Shown: piece by piece, positions 8,901-15,813 of the stretch
Position numbering within the stretch: position 1 is the stretch's first letter
How the letters are laid out: every line of letters starts with the position of its first letter
Assembly (NCBI RefSeq): GCF_025165795.1
Contig: NZ_JAJAGO010000006.1
Location: forward strand, 248,001-312,000
DNA from: Streptomyces gossypii
GTDB lineage: Bacteria > Actinomycetota > Actinomycetes > Streptomycetales > Streptomycetaceae
Direction: 5' to 3'
Length of the DNA stretch: 64,000 bases
The notes under the pieces: generated by a model
What the model saw: only the letters and a program-made list of their open reading frames with translations
What the model was told of the DNA's origin: nothing
Databases searched by the model: none
Translations under genes and position numbers: made by a program

Positions 8901-9845
8901 ATGGCTACACCACTGTCCGCTGACCGGCTGCTGGCTGCCCTGCGTGCGGAGGGCGTGAAGGTGCGGGAGCACCCGGGTTGGCGGTCGCACGACCGGAACC
9001 ACAAGGGCGCCTGGGGCGGGGTGAACGGGCTGGTCATCCACCACACGGCCGGGGTCGATTCGCTGGGCCTGTGCTGGGGCGGCACCGCGGCTCTGCCGGG
9101 GCCGCTGTGCCACACCCACCTCAGCAAGGCGGGCACGGCGACGATGCTATCGGCCGGCCGCGCGAACCATGCGGGGAGCTTCGCGCGCAACGCGCACGAC
9201 GCGGTGGTGCGGGAGTCGTCCAAGCACCCGCGGCCCGACTCCTCCGAGCCGATCGACGGCAACAGGCACTACTACGGCATCGAGATCGAGAACCGTGGCG
9301 ACGGCGAAGACCCGTACCCCAAGGGCCAGTACGAGCAGGCGGTGCGGTGGGCGGCGGCGATCTGCCGGGCCCACGGGTGGACCGCCGATTCGGTGATCGG
9401 CCACAAGGAAGGCACCCGCCGCAAGATCGACCCCAGTTTCAGCATGACCGAGTTCCGCAGCGACGTGAACGAGCGACTTCAGCACAGCCCCAGCTGGGGC
9501 GGAGACGACGAAGACCAGGAGGACGAGGACATGGCCATCACAGATGCCGACGTGAAGCGGATCGCGCGGGCGAGTGCCGACATGACGTGGAACTGGGACG
9601 GGGTCGAACCGCTGCACCCGACCAAGGCGAACCCCACGCGCCAGCCGGAGAACGTCCTGACCTCGATCTGGAAGCAGATCGACCGGACGGAGAAGAAGGT
9701 CACCGCAGGGAACGCGGCCGTTGCCGAGCTGGCGAAGGCGCTGGGCGCGCGTGACGAGCTGGTCGACGTCGACGCTCTCGTCGCCCGTATCGAGGCCGCC
9801 ATCGAGCGGGTCACCGTGGAACTGAACGTCCCCGAAGGAGCCTGA
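8901..9845 (+). CDS. endolysin, N-acetylmuramoyl-L-alanine amidase (amidase_2 type)
   Basis: A 314-residue lysin that should cut the amide bond between MurNAc and the stem peptide at the end of the lytic cycle. The zinc amidase domain spans about 20-195: VIHHTAG (His47-48), the structural YYGIEIEN strand (Glu128/130) and GHKEGTRRKIDP (His168, Lys174, Asp177) are the expected metal-site and catalytic elements. A very acidic linker (GGDDEDQEDED, about 200-211) leads to a C-terminal helical region, which may bind wall or mediate oligomerisation. There is no signal peptide, so export depends on the holin encoded downstream. The ATG at 8901 has AGGAGG upstream. An in-frame start at 8811 would run into the previous gene. 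Confidence 0.92.
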   Translation: MATPLSADRLLAALRAEGVKVREHPGWRSHDRNHKGAWGGVNGLVIHHTAGVDSLGLCWGGTAALPGPLCHTHLSKAGTATMLSAGRANHAGSFARNAHDAVVRESSKHPRPDSSEPIDGNRHYYGIEIENRGDGEDPYPKGQYEQAVRWAAAICRAHGWTADSVIGHKEGTRRKIDPSFSMTEFRSDVNERLQHSPSWGGDDEDQEDEDMAITDADVKRIARASADMTWNWDGVEPLHPTKANPTRQPENVLTSIWKQIDRTEKKVTAGNAAVAELAKALGARDELVDVDALVARIEAAIERVTVELNVPEGA

Positions 9846-9847
9846 TC

Positions 9848-10168
9848 ATGAACCCCAATCTCGATACCGCGTACTGGCTCGGTCTGCTGATCTCCGTGGG
9901 CCTGCCGGTGCTGGTCGGTCTGGTCACCACGCGGGTGACGCACGCGGGCGTGAAGGCCGTACTCCTGCTCGCGCTCAGCACCGCAAACGGCTTCCTTGTC
10001 GAACTCGCTGCGGCGGGCGAGGGGTACGCCGTCGGGTCCGCCGCCGTGCTGGCCGCCGTGTCCTTCGCGATCGGCGTCCTCACGCACTTCGGCCTGTACA
10101 AGCCGACCGGGGTCAGCGCGAAGGCGCAGGAGCTGGGGGCCGCGAAGACCGGCCCGCAGGCTGCCTGA
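9848..10168 (+). CDS. holin-like membrane protein
   Basis: A 106-residue protein with hydrophobic segments at about 8-29, 35-52 and 60-80, no charged catalytic motifs and a basic/polar C-terminal tail. It starts 2 bases after the endolysin stop, with GAAGGAG as ribosome binding site inside the endolysin end. Small multi-TM proteins encoded next to the lysin are normally holins, which make the lesions that release endolysin at a set time. The assignment is from topology and position. Confidence 0.75.
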   Translation: MNPNLDTAYWLGLLISVGLPVLVGLVTTRVTHAGVKAVLLLALSTANGFLVELAAAGEGYAVGSAAVLAAVSFAIGVLTHFGLYKPTGVSAKAQELGAAKTGPQAA

Positions 10169-10201
10169 TCCGCTTGACTGGCGCGCCCTGGGAGGTCGCT
10201 G

Positions 10202-10450
10202 ATGGACCTGGCCACTCTGGGCGCGCTGCTCGTCGGCGTCGGCGCGGTCTTCGGCGGCCTGGTCACCTACCTGGGCAAGCGCGGAGAGAACGCCGTCACC
10301 GGCTACACGAACCTGACGCAGGACTTGCAGGAGGAGCGGGCCGAACTACGCGTGCAGCTGGCGGAGGCGCACTCGCTGCGGGCCGCTGACCAGGCGGAGA
10401 TCACCCGGCTTCGCGGCATCATCACCCGACTCGGAGGGGATCCATCGTGA
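10202..10450 (+). CDS. small membrane-anchored coiled-coil protein of the lysis module
   Basis: An 82-residue protein: one hydrophobic N-terminal segment (about 4-24, [18 protein letters not shown]) followed by a charged heptad-rich helix (about 38-78, [19 protein letters not shown] onward). The start has GGAGG at 10190-10194. This layout, a single anchor plus coiled coil, is seen in phage spanins, second holins and antiholins. Since Streptomyces has no outer membrane, a holin accessory or antiholin role is more likely than a spanin. Its stop overlaps the GTG start of the next gene by 4 bases. Confidence 0.65.
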   Translation: MDLATLGALLVGVGAVFGGLVTYLGKRGENAVTGYTNLTQDLQEERAELRVQLAEAHSLRAADQAEITRLRGIITRLGGDPS

Positions 10451-11175
10451 CGCGGACTGAGCGCGTGCTGGCGCGGCGCTGGCGGCCGGTGCTGCTGGCC
10501 TGTGTCTTGGTGGCGCTGGCCGGGGCGGTGGTGATGGTGTGGGCGAGGGTGGACCGAGCGGATGGGCGGGCGGATGATCTGCGCACGGAGGCCGATCGGC
10601 GCGGCACTGCCGTCTCCACGCTGGCGGGGGATGTGCGGACGCTGCGGGCGCAGCTGGCGGCGGAGGGTGAGACACCGGACGCACCGGACCCGTCCGAGGC
10701 GGTGGATGACCTGCCTGACCGGGCCGAGGTGCCGGTGCCGATTCCTGGCCCGTCGGGGGCGGATGGGAAGCCCGGTCGTCGCGGCCCGGCGGGTGAGCAG
10801 GGTTCCGACGGAGGCGAGGGCCAGGACGGCAGCGACGGGGAGTCGGGCCCGGCCGGAGACCCCGGCACGGACGGCGAGGCAGGGCAGGACGGCGCCGACG
10901 GGCCGCAGGGTGAGACCGGTCCTGCTGGACCACCAGGCCCCGCTGGGCCGGGAGGCGAGCGGGGTCCGGCGGGTGAGCAGGGTCCTGCGGGTGAGCGCGG
11001 CCCCGCCGGGGAAACCGGGCCCGCTGGTCCCACCTGCCCGGACGGCTACAGCCTCCAGGCCCCGGCTGATGATCCGGATGCGCTGGTGTGCCGGAGGGAC
11101 GGAGCACCCGACCCCGACCAGCCCGGCAACTCCGGGCCGAAAGCGCTCGCCGTCGACCGCCGCCAGTACCCGTGA
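10447..11175 (+). CDS. membrane-anchored collagen-like phage protein
   Basis: A 242-residue protein with a single N-terminal membrane segment (about 13-34), a coiled-coil stretch (about 38-80), a collagen-like region at about 99-193 made of Gly-X-Y triplets ([16 protein letters not shown] and similar), and a short C-terminal globular tail with a CPDGYSL motif and two Cys. Collagen-like proteins are common in Streptomyces phages, usually as fibres. Here the leading TM helix and the place after the holin suggest a cell-envelope or lysis-related protein rather than a virion fibre. The GTG start overlaps the previous stop. Confidence 0.72.
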   Translation: MTRTERVLARRWRPVLLACVLVALAGAVVMVWARVDRADGRADDLRTEADRRGTAVSTLAGDVRTLRAQLAAEGETPDAPDPSEAVDDLPDRAEVPVPIPGPSGADGKPGRRGPAGEQGSDGGEGQDGSDGESGPAGDPGTDGEAGQDGADGPQGETGPAGPPGPAGPGGERGPAGEQGPAGERGPAGETGPAGPTCPDGYSLQAPADDPDALVCRRDGAPDPDQPGNSGPKALAVDRRQYP

Positions 11176-11182
11176 CGACCAC

Positions 11183-11221
11183 GCCCCCGCTGCTCTGCCC
11201 TCACGGGCGGGCAGCGGGGGC
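11183..11221. terminator. hairpin terminator between phage late operon and reverse-strand genes
   Basis: GCCCCCGCTGC (11183-11193) is perfectly complementary to GCAGCGGGGGC (11211-11221), with further pairing inside the loop. It lies 8 bases after the collagen-like gene and 19 bases before the stop of the reverse-strand gene at 11240, so it can end transcription from both sides. There is no long T run, as usual for Streptomyces. Confidence 0.7.
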
Positions 11222-11239
11222 GCTTCGTCGTGTCCGGGG

Positions 11240-11458
11240 TCAGGTGGTGCGGTCGGTGCGGGCGCCGGGGCCGGGTCGGGCTGCATGGGCTGCGCGTACG
11301 GCGGCGGCGGGGTAGTAGGCGCGGGCGCGTCCGTCGGTGCCTACGCGGTGTGTTCCGCGTACGCCCCAGCGGGAGAGTTGCCCGCGTGCGGATGAGGGCT
11401 TGATGCCGAGGTACTCGGCTGCCTCGGCGATGCTCCACAGCTCGGTATCGTCGGGCAT
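11240..11458 (-). CDS. small MerR/excisionase-type DNA-binding protein
   Basis: A 72-residue protein. LWSIAEAAEYLGIKPSSARGQLSRWGV at about 7-33 (given in part) is a winged helix-turn-helix of the MerR/excisionase (AlpA-like) kind, followed by the basic wing GTDGRARAYYPAAAV. The C-terminus is a short Ala/Pro/Arg tail. The ATG at 11458 has AAGGAG 8 bases upstream. Larger overlapping open frames in the region are shadows. As a small DNA-binding protein in a prophage accessory zone it could be an excisionase or a local repressor. It is far from the att site, so a regulator is equally likely. Confidence 0.8.
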   Translation of the reverse strand: MPDDTELWSIAEAAEYLGIKPSSARGQLSRWGVRGTHRVGTDGRARAYYPAAAVRAAHAARPGPGARTDRTT

Positions 11459-11532
11459 GGTGCGGGCTCCTTCCGTACTGGCGCGGCCCGCCACCGGGGA
11501 CCATCCGGGGCGGGCCGCTCGTCGTGCCTCGG

Positions 11533-11715
11533 TCAGGCGTCCGTGGCGTGCTTCCCGACGGTCGCCCAGAACTCGTCGTGGTCGAGGGTGTCGATGTCGA
11601 CGGCGCCGTGCTGGTCGATGATCTCGGCGACGATGGCGTCCACGTCGTAGGTGCCCTCGGAGGCGTCGGTGGCGGTGGCGACCTGGTGGCGGACGTCGCT
11701 GCGGGTGATGGTCAT
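11533..11715 (-). CDS. small acidic protein, unknown function
   Basis: A 60-residue acidic protein (TYDVDAIVAEIIDQHGAVDIDTLDHDEFWATV and flanks, shown only in part here) with a helical, hydrophobic-patterned core. A clear ribosome binding site, AGGAGCC, lies just before the ATG. It runs in the same direction as the excisionase-like gene 75 bases downstream and may be co-transcribed with it. Similar tiny proteins with a DxDxIVxEI pattern occur in Streptomyces mobile elements. I know of no function. Confidence 0.65.
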   Translation of the reverse strand: MTITRSDVRHQVATATDASEGTYDVDAIVAEIIDQHGAVDIDTLDHDEFWATVGKHATDA

Positions 11716-11820
11716 TGGAGGCTCCTTCTCCTTGCCTTGGGCGGTTGCCCTTGGCTATGACCTCATTCTTGCAGCACGTGATGCAAGGTGTCAAGTGGTG
11801 AACCCGCATCACCAGCGCCG

Positions 11821-12027
11821 TCACAGCCACACGTCTGGTCCGCCGCCGAGCCACTCGATCAGGTGAGTGTCGTCCAGGTCGACGTCACCGGGGTCGAGGC
11901 CGATCCTGCGCAAGAACTCCAGCAGATCGCGCTCACTGTGGGCGATGCCGATGGCTTCCCCGTCTGCGCGTACTCGCCTGCCGCCGGTGGGGGACGGCGG
12001 GTAGACGACGATCCGGGCGTGGGCCAT
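11821..12027 (-). CDS. small conserved-type hypothetical protein
   Basis: A 68-residue soluble protein containing ARIVVYPPSPTGGRRVRADG, then LLEFLRRIGLDPGDVDLDD and a WLGGGPDVWL end. The pattern reads as a beta hairpin, an amphipathic helix and a short tail. It belongs to the leftward set of small accessory genes (11240-12353). I recognise the look of a widespread actinobacterial hypothetical but no function. The other frames across this stretch are low-complexity Arg/Pro and can be disregarded. Confidence 0.6.
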   Translation of the reverse strand: MAHARIVVYPPSPTGGRRVRADGEAIGIAHSERDLLEFLRRIGLDPGDVDLDDTHLIEWLGGGPDVWL

Positions 12028-12070
12028 GAGGCCAGAGTGCGGCCGGACCCCACCGCGCGCACGTCGGGTG

Positions 12071-12172
12071 TTACTGGCTGCCGTCTCGGGTGTGGCCGTT
12101 GGGGCAGATCCACAGCACGCCGTTGCCGTTGGGGACGGCTTGCATGGCCTGGCCGCATTCTCCGCAGTTCAT
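12071..12172 (-). CDS. 33-residue zinc-ribbon miniprotein
   Basis: A tiny gene: MNCGECGQAMQAV, a Gly/Asn turn, then LWICPNGHTRDGSQ. The CxxC and C-x3-H pairs separated by 16 residues are a minimal zinc ribbon. The ATG at 12172 is preceded by GAGGAG at good spacing, which argues it is translated. It lies in a leftward run with another Cys-rich small gene. Such miniproteins may bind nucleic acid or partner proteins. The function is unknown. Confidence 0.6.
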   Translation of the reverse strand: MNCGECGQAMQAVPNGNGVLWICPNGHTRDGSQ

Positions 12173-12182
12173 CGGGGTCTCC

Positions 12183-12353
12183 TCAGCTGTGGATGACGTA
12201 TCCGCATTCGCAGGACCATCGGACGAGGGGGCCGTCTGGGGTGCCGGTCATGGAGCGTCCGCACATGCGGGGGCATGCCATGTGGGGGGTGTGCCGGTCG
12301 GTCTGGCGCGGCTCTTGTTTGACGGTTGTCCAGTATGTGCGTCGGTCGGTCAT
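12183..12353 (-). CDS. small Cys-rich protein with zinc-ribbon-like end
   Basis: A 56-residue frame ending ACPRMCGRSMTG...WSCECGYVIHS, with Cys pairs (CPRMC and CEC) about 19 residues apart that look like a second zinc knuckle, next to the 33-residue one. The ATG at 12353 has no convincing ribosome binding site. An internal Met at residue 25, just before the Cys motif, would make a 32-residue protein nearly the same size as its neighbour. The two may be diverged tandem copies. The start is uncertain. Confidence 0.45.
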   Translation of the reverse strand: MTDRRTYWTTVKQEPRQTDRHTPHMACPRMCGRSMTGTPDGPLVRWSCECGYVIHS

Positions 12354-12518
12354 GGGGCGCAGCGTAGCGGCGCCGCGCAGGCTGCGGGAGGGGCGCACGG
12401 GAGCACGAGCCCCCGACATGGCGATGGCCTCCACCCTTACCTGGTGGAGGCCAATCGCTACCGTGCGGCGTCGGCCGCGCGTACCGTTCTGAGTGTCTAC
12501 GTCAGAACGGAGTTCATT

Positions 12519-13751
12519 ATGCCGCAGTGGTCTGACTACAGCACCGGCGAGCGCATCAAGATCCTCCGAGGCAGGGAGATCAAGCAGACGCAACTCGCGG
12601 AGATGACCGGCCTCTCGGTCGTCACAATCCAGAAAGCGGAGCAGGACAAGACCCTCTCCCTCCCCACCCTCCTGGCCATCGCCGACTCTCTGGGTGTCGA
12701 CACTTCCGTCATCCTCGGGCAGCAGGCACCTCGGCGTTCCCTCTGCAGGGAAGACCGGGCGATGCTCCGCACCCTCTCTCACGCCGTTCACGACACGGCC
12801 GCAGGCGCCCTGCCCGACACCGAGGAGGAGCCCACGCTGGCCCAGCTGCGCACCATGACGGAGCGCTGCTGGTCCACGTACTGGCAGGGCCGGTATTCCG
12901 AGGCGGGCGCGCTTGCGTCCCCCTTACTGAAGGAGGCCGCCGCTCACCTCCACGCCCAGCCCGCCGGTGAGCAGGCCGCCGCGTGGGGCGCGCTGGCGGA
13001 CGCGTACCGGGTCAGTGCCTACGTCTCCAACCTGCTGGGCGTGCGCGACCTGGCGTACGCCGCGATCGGCCACGCCCAGCACGCTGCGCAGATGGCAGGG
13101 GACGGGATCCGCGAGGCGCTGGTGACCTCGGGCCGCTCCTGGGTGTACCTGCGGGACGCAAGGCTCGCCGAGGCGCTGAAGCTCGCGGAGAAGTCGGCGA
13201 TCGACATCGAGCCGAAGTTCTCGCGGGCGACTTCCGACGAGCTCACGGCGTACGGCTCGCACGTCAACTTCGCAGCGGTCGTGGCGAGCCGCATGGGAGA
13301 CAAGGAGCGTGCGGCGGACTTCCTGTCGCAGTCGCATGCGACGGGCGCCCGCATGGGCAGCGAACACCGGGCCCACGGGACGCTGTTCGGGCCGGTGACC
13401 GCGACCACGCAGGCTGTGGGCGTCAACGTGTCGTTGGGGCAGTCCGGGAAGGCGCTGGCGCTGGCGGAGTCGATCCGGGATGTGTCGGGCCTGACGGATG
13501 CGGCACGCAACCGGTACGCCCTGGACAAGAGCATGGCGCAGGCTGACGCGCGGATGTGGGATGCCAGCCTGGACACGTTGGAGGAGGCGCTGGTCCGGTC
13601 CCCGGAGTGGGCGCGGCATCAGGCACTGCCGGGGGTTATCGCGGACAAGGTAGGGCGAGCGAGCACCGCACGACTGCGGCGCGTCTCGAAGTTGATCGGC
13701 GGGCACACCGGCACCGGTTTCGCGCAGGCGACAGCGAAGACAGCGCTGTGA
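12519..13751 (+). CDS. XRE-family regulator with helical repeat sensor domain
   Basis: A 410-residue protein. Residues about 8-65 (ERIKILRGREIKQTQLAEM, VVTIQKAEQDKTLSLPTLLAIADSLGV, each given in part) are an XRE helix-turn-helix. Residues about 85-400 form a TPR-like helical array (WGALADAYRVSAYVSNLLG, AAQMAGDGIREALVTSGRSW). This architecture is common in Streptomyces and in their mobile elements, where the repeats sense a peptide or partner. The ATG at 12519 has GGAG upstream. The frame is open much further left, but that part is antisense to the zinc-ribbon genes and is low complexity. It is a candidate prophage or cargo regulator, followed by a perfect terminator. Confidence 0.8.
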   Translation: MPQWSDYSTGERIKILRGREIKQTQLAEMTGLSVVTIQKAEQDKTLSLPTLLAIADSLGVDTSVILGQQAPRRSLCREDRAMLRTLSHAVHDTAAGALPDTEEEPTLAQLRTMTERCWSTYWQGRYSEAGALASPLLKEAAAHLHAQPAGEQAAAWGALADAYRVSAYVSNLLGVRDLAYAAIGHAQHAAQMAGDGIREALVTSGRSWVYLRDARLAEALKLAEKSAIDIEPKFSRATSDELTAYGSHVNFAAVVASRMGDKERAADFLSQSHATGARMGSEHRAHGTLFGPVTATTQAVGVNVSLGQSGKALALAESIRDVSGLTDAARNRYALDKSMAQADARMWDASLDTLEEALVRSPEWARHQALPGVIADKVGRASTARLRRVSKLIGGHTGTGFAQATAKTAL

Positions 13752-13800
13752 CTGGTATGCAGCGGACGACTCTGTGTAGTTGAGCCGCTAACGGTCCTCC

Positions 13801-13847
13801 GAGGCGGACGACTCCCAGCCTTGCGAATGGCGGGAGTCGTCCGCCTC
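13801..13847 (+). terminator. strong hairpin terminator after the XRE regulator
   Basis: GAGGCGGACGACTCCC (13801-13816) and GGGAGTCGTCCGCCTC (13832-13847) are a perfect 16-bp inverted repeat with a 15-base loop, 50 bases after the regulator's stop. It also insulates the next gene, which starts at 13889. Confidence 0.82.
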
Positions 13848-13888
13848 GCTTCTTCACAGCCACGCTCAGTAGCGGGACCGTTACCCAC

Positions 13889-14272
13889 ATGCAGAGGACA
13901 GAGGGACAGACCCGGCGACGACGACACCTCGCCGAAGCAAGCCTCGCCCGCACCAGCGTGGCCCTGTACGTGGCCACCCACCCCCGCGACAGTGCAGCCG
14001 AAGACCTCGCCGAGCTACGCCGCTACGCGCACGCACGGGACTGGGACGTCACCGAAGAGGTCACCGACGACGGCCCCGCTGGCGCATCCCTGGAGTCCCG
14101 CTCCGAGTGGCCCCGGATCCGGCTCCTGATCGAGTCAGGGCACGTACGCGGTCTCGTCGTCCCCAGCCTGTGCGTGGTCGGTCGAAGGCGGCTGCTCGAC
14201 TGGCTGGCGGATCGGAACGCGTTCGCCGTGTCCGTCGCCGAGTGCACCCACGACGGAGAGTGCACTCCGTGA
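13889..14272 (+). CDS. resolvase-fold protein without apparent catalytic residues
   Basis: A 127-residue protein whose sequence follows the N-terminal fold of serine recombinases: ALYVATHPRDSAAEDLAEL at about 24-42 (helix of the YxRVS region), ELRRYAHARDWDVTEEVTDDG and LLIESGHVRGLVVPSL. The usual catalytic Ser in Y-x-R-V-S is replaced (YVATH), and the conserved Arg after the VVP strand is missing. A DNA cleavage role is therefore unlikely. It is known that Streptomyces and their elements carry such stand-alone resolvase-like proteins of unknown role. Its stop overlaps the GTG of the next gene, so it heads a three- to four-gene coupled set. Confidence 0.65.
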   Translation: MQRTEGQTRRRRHLAEASLARTSVALYVATHPRDSAAEDLAELRRYAHARDWDVTEEVTDDGPAGASLESRSEWPRIRLLIESGHVRGLVVPSLCVVGRRRLLDWLADRNAFAVSVAECTHDGECTP

Positions 14273-14613
14273 CCGCCGCACCGTCCACCGGCACCCCGGT
14301 GGACGTCGAGGCGGTGCGGACCGCGATCGAGCGTGCCCAGGAGACGCTGGCGCTCCCCGGCCGCCCCGACCTGGCTCCGCTCGAGGCCGAGTTGCGCGCC
14401 CACGCGGAGGCGCTGCTTCCCGCTGCCGAGGCCGCGGGCGCCGAACTGTGGCACGACTCGCTGGAGTGGTGGCAGTTCCAGTCCCGCGTCAGCCTCCTCC
14501 GCGGCGTCCTCGCCAAACCCCGCGCCGTCGACCCGCTGACCGCCCACATTCAGGTCAGCCACCTCGCCGCCGACTGCACCGCACTGCTCGACCACATCGG
14601 GGCCAAGCAGTGA
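14269..14613 (+). CDS. small helical hypothetical protein
   Basis: A 114-residue, mostly helical acidic protein (TAIERAQETLALPGRPDLA, LEAELRAHAEALLPAAEAAG, LWHDSLEWWQFQSR). GTG at 14269 overlaps the upstream stop as GTGA. A longer frame from 14107 would overlap the resolvase-like gene entirely, so the coupled start is preferred. Proteins with this pattern (DIV.. or LEWW..R within 110-120 residues) are typical of Streptomyces integrative elements and sit next to a Cys-rich partner, as here. No function is known. Confidence 0.65.
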   Translation: MTAAPSTGTPVDVEAVRTAIERAQETLALPGRPDLAPLEAELRAHAEALLPAAEAAGAELWHDSLEWWQFQSRVSLLRGVLAKPRAVDPLTAHIQVSHLAADCTALLDHIGAKQ

Positions 14614-14855
14614 GCCCCCGCCCCCGCGCGGCGGACATCCTCAAGCCCGCAGGCCCCTGCTGCCACTGCAAGCAGCACGCGGACGAACGCATCACCGTCA
14701 CCTACGCCGAGCGCGGCTCCAGCCCGGCCCAAGCTCCACTCTGCTGCCTGCCGTGCGCCCGCAGCCTGCTGCTCCACGGTGCCGGCCACACGTGGCTCGC
14801 TGGCGATCTCGCCGCGATCGACACCGAGAGGACACCGCCCGATGGCTACCGCTGA
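14610..14855 (+). CDS. small Cys-rich (zinc-finger-like) protein
   Basis: An 81-residue protein with CCHCKQHAD at about 17-25 and CCLPCARS at about 45-52, giving a CxxC...CxxC arrangement likely to bind zinc. GTG at 14610 overlaps the previous stop (GTGA). The following ATG at 14842 lies inside its 3' end, so four genes from 13889 are translated as a chain. Small proteins of this type recur in Streptomyces plasmids and integrative elements. A nucleic-acid or protein-binding role is plausible but unproven. Confidence 0.65.
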   Translation: MSPRPRAADILKPAGPCCHCKQHADERITVTYAERGSSPAQAPLCCLPCARSLLLHGAGHTWLAGDLAAIDTERTPPDGYR

Positions 14856-15222
14856 CCCGGGTCTCCTGCGATGCACCGCTGCGGACGAGGTACACCCGCC
14901 ACCACAGATGGTGCCCCTGCTCGACTCGGCTGAGCCCGGCTGGGCACTCTGCGAACTGGCCGAGGACCACGACGACCGTCATGCGACGTTCATCTGCGAT
15001 CTCAAGAGACCTGGGCCGGAGCTGACGATCTGGTGGATGTGGGGGCCGGGCGGCGGGGAGTTCGTCATGCGTCACCCGTGCCCGGGCACCACCACCGGAG
15101 ACGAGTCCGGGGACGCGTGCACGCTGTTCCACGCCCATCCGAGCGGGCATTCGTGGCAGGTCACTGACCCCACCATGGAGGCGCTGCGGCAAGAGCTGGC
15201 AACCCGCGGCCCGATCCTCTGA
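14842..15222 (+). CDS. hypothetical protein of the accessory cassette
   Basis: A 126-residue protein with no signal or membrane segment. Notable features are a Trp/Gly motif (LTIWWMWGPGGGEFV) and several Cys and His (RCTAADEVH, ELAEDHDDRH, DACTLFHAHPSGHSW). The ATG at 14842 is preceded by GAGAGG and overlaps the 3' end of the Cys-rich gene. It ends 5 bases before a strong hairpin, so it is the last gene of the coupled set. I do not recognise it. The Trp-rich strand plus His cluster might make a small beta fold. Confidence 0.6.
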   Translation: MATADPGLLRCTAADEVHPPPQMVPLLDSAEPGWALCELAEDHDDRHATFICDLKRPGPELTIWWMWGPGGGEFVMRHPCPGTTTGDESGDACTLFHAHPSGHSWQVTDPTMEALRQELATRGPIL

Positions 15223-15226
15223 GGCC

Positions 15227-15267
15227 GGTTCCGGCCGCCTGCTCCCCCGTAGCGGACGGCCGGAACC
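15227..15267 (+). terminator. hairpin terminator of the accessory cassette
   Basis: GGTTCCGGCCG (15227-15237) pairs perfectly with CGGCCGGAACC (15257-15267), just after the stop at 15222. It closes the coupled gene set that begins at 13889. Confidence 0.7.
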
Positions 15268-15318
15268 ACCACCCGCTCCCCGGCGCACCCCGCCCGCAAG
15301 CACCTGTGAGAAAGGAAA

Positions 15319-15519
15319 ATGATGTCGAAGATTGATCTCCCTCCCCTTCCCAAAGGGAAGTGGCTGCCCGCTGATCAGCGGGCAGATGTCGCGGCGCTAG
15401 TTGTTGCCGCCTACACCGAGGACAAGAAGGCCATCCGGCAGATAGCGGCAGAGTGCGGCAGATCCTATGGATTCGTCCACGGGATCCTGGCTGACGCAAA
15501 CGTGAAGTTTCGGTCCTAG
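15319..15519 (+). CDS. small helix-turn-helix protein
   Basis: A 66-residue protein. The N-terminus KLPPLPKGKW-like opening (DLPPLPKGKWLP) is followed by ALVVAAYTEDKKAIRQIAAECGRSYGFVHGILAD, a resolvase/Sigma70-region-4-like helix-turn-helix (about 28-60) ending in a basic KFRS. This is a very common mini-protein in Streptomyces integrative elements, thought to be a DNA-binding accessory. Two Met codons are adjacent (15319 and 15322), and AAAGGA lies 5-8 bases upstream, so either can start. It follows the terminator and therefore has its own promoter. Confidence 0.75.
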   Translation: MMSKIDLPPLPKGKWLPADQRADVAALVVAAYTEDKKAIRQIAAECGRSYGFVHGILADANVKFRS

Positions 15520-15606
15520 CGCCCCGCCCCGTGGTGCTGTCCGGCGGCGGCACCACGGCCACGACCACCCACGGACGCTGCCCACACCCAGAGACCGGAG
15601 GTACGC

Positions 15607-15810
15607 GTGAGCGACTACAGCGAATACCAGGACCGAGCCGACGGCACCACCGACGGCAAGCACTCGAAGAAGTCCGGGCAGCACCGCGCGCCCGGCCCCG
15701 GCGGAGACCAGGGAGCAGCCGGAGGCTCGTCCGGCTGCATGATCGCCGCCTTACCGCCCCTCACGGTCGGTATCGTGACGGCCGTCCTGATCCGAACCCG
15801 GAGGCGGTAG
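15607..15810 (+). CDS. small protein with basic tail and single hydrophobic segment
   Basis: A 67-residue protein: a polar, charged first half (SDYSEYQDRADGTTDGKHSKK), a Gly-rich linker, one hydrophobic stretch (MIAALPPLTVGIVTAVLI at about 45-62) and RTRRR at the end. GTG at 15607 has GGAGG at 15598-15602. This suggests a tail-anchored membrane peptide. It stops 3 bases before the next small membrane protein. Confidence 0.55.
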   Translation: MSDYSEYQDRADGTTDGKHSKKSGQHRAPGPGGDQGAAGGSSGCMIAALPPLTVGIVTAVLIRTRRR

Positions 15811-15813
15811 ACG

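Noticed and set aside
7010..9262. 750-residue reverse-strand open frame across the tail and endolysin genes
   Set aside because: It is antisense to well-supported phage genes, is Arg/Ala/Gly/His-rich low complexity and has no family motifs. High-GC DNA gives such long shadows.
10747..11030. Collagen-like repeat region as a CRISPR or satellite array
   Set aside because: The periodicity is 9 bases and comes from Gly-X-Y codons within an intact gene. There are no uniform repeats with unique spacers, and no CRISPR array was seen anywhere in the window.
11046..11504. 152-residue reverse frame overlapping the excisionase-like gene
   Set aside because: Arg/Pro/His-rich shadow in another frame. The 72-residue frame has a ribosome binding site and an HTH fold.
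12090..12518. Upstream extension of the XRE regulator to 12090
   Set aside because: It runs antisense through both zinc-ribbon miniprotein frames and lacks family resemblance. The HTH domain starts right after the ATG at 12519.
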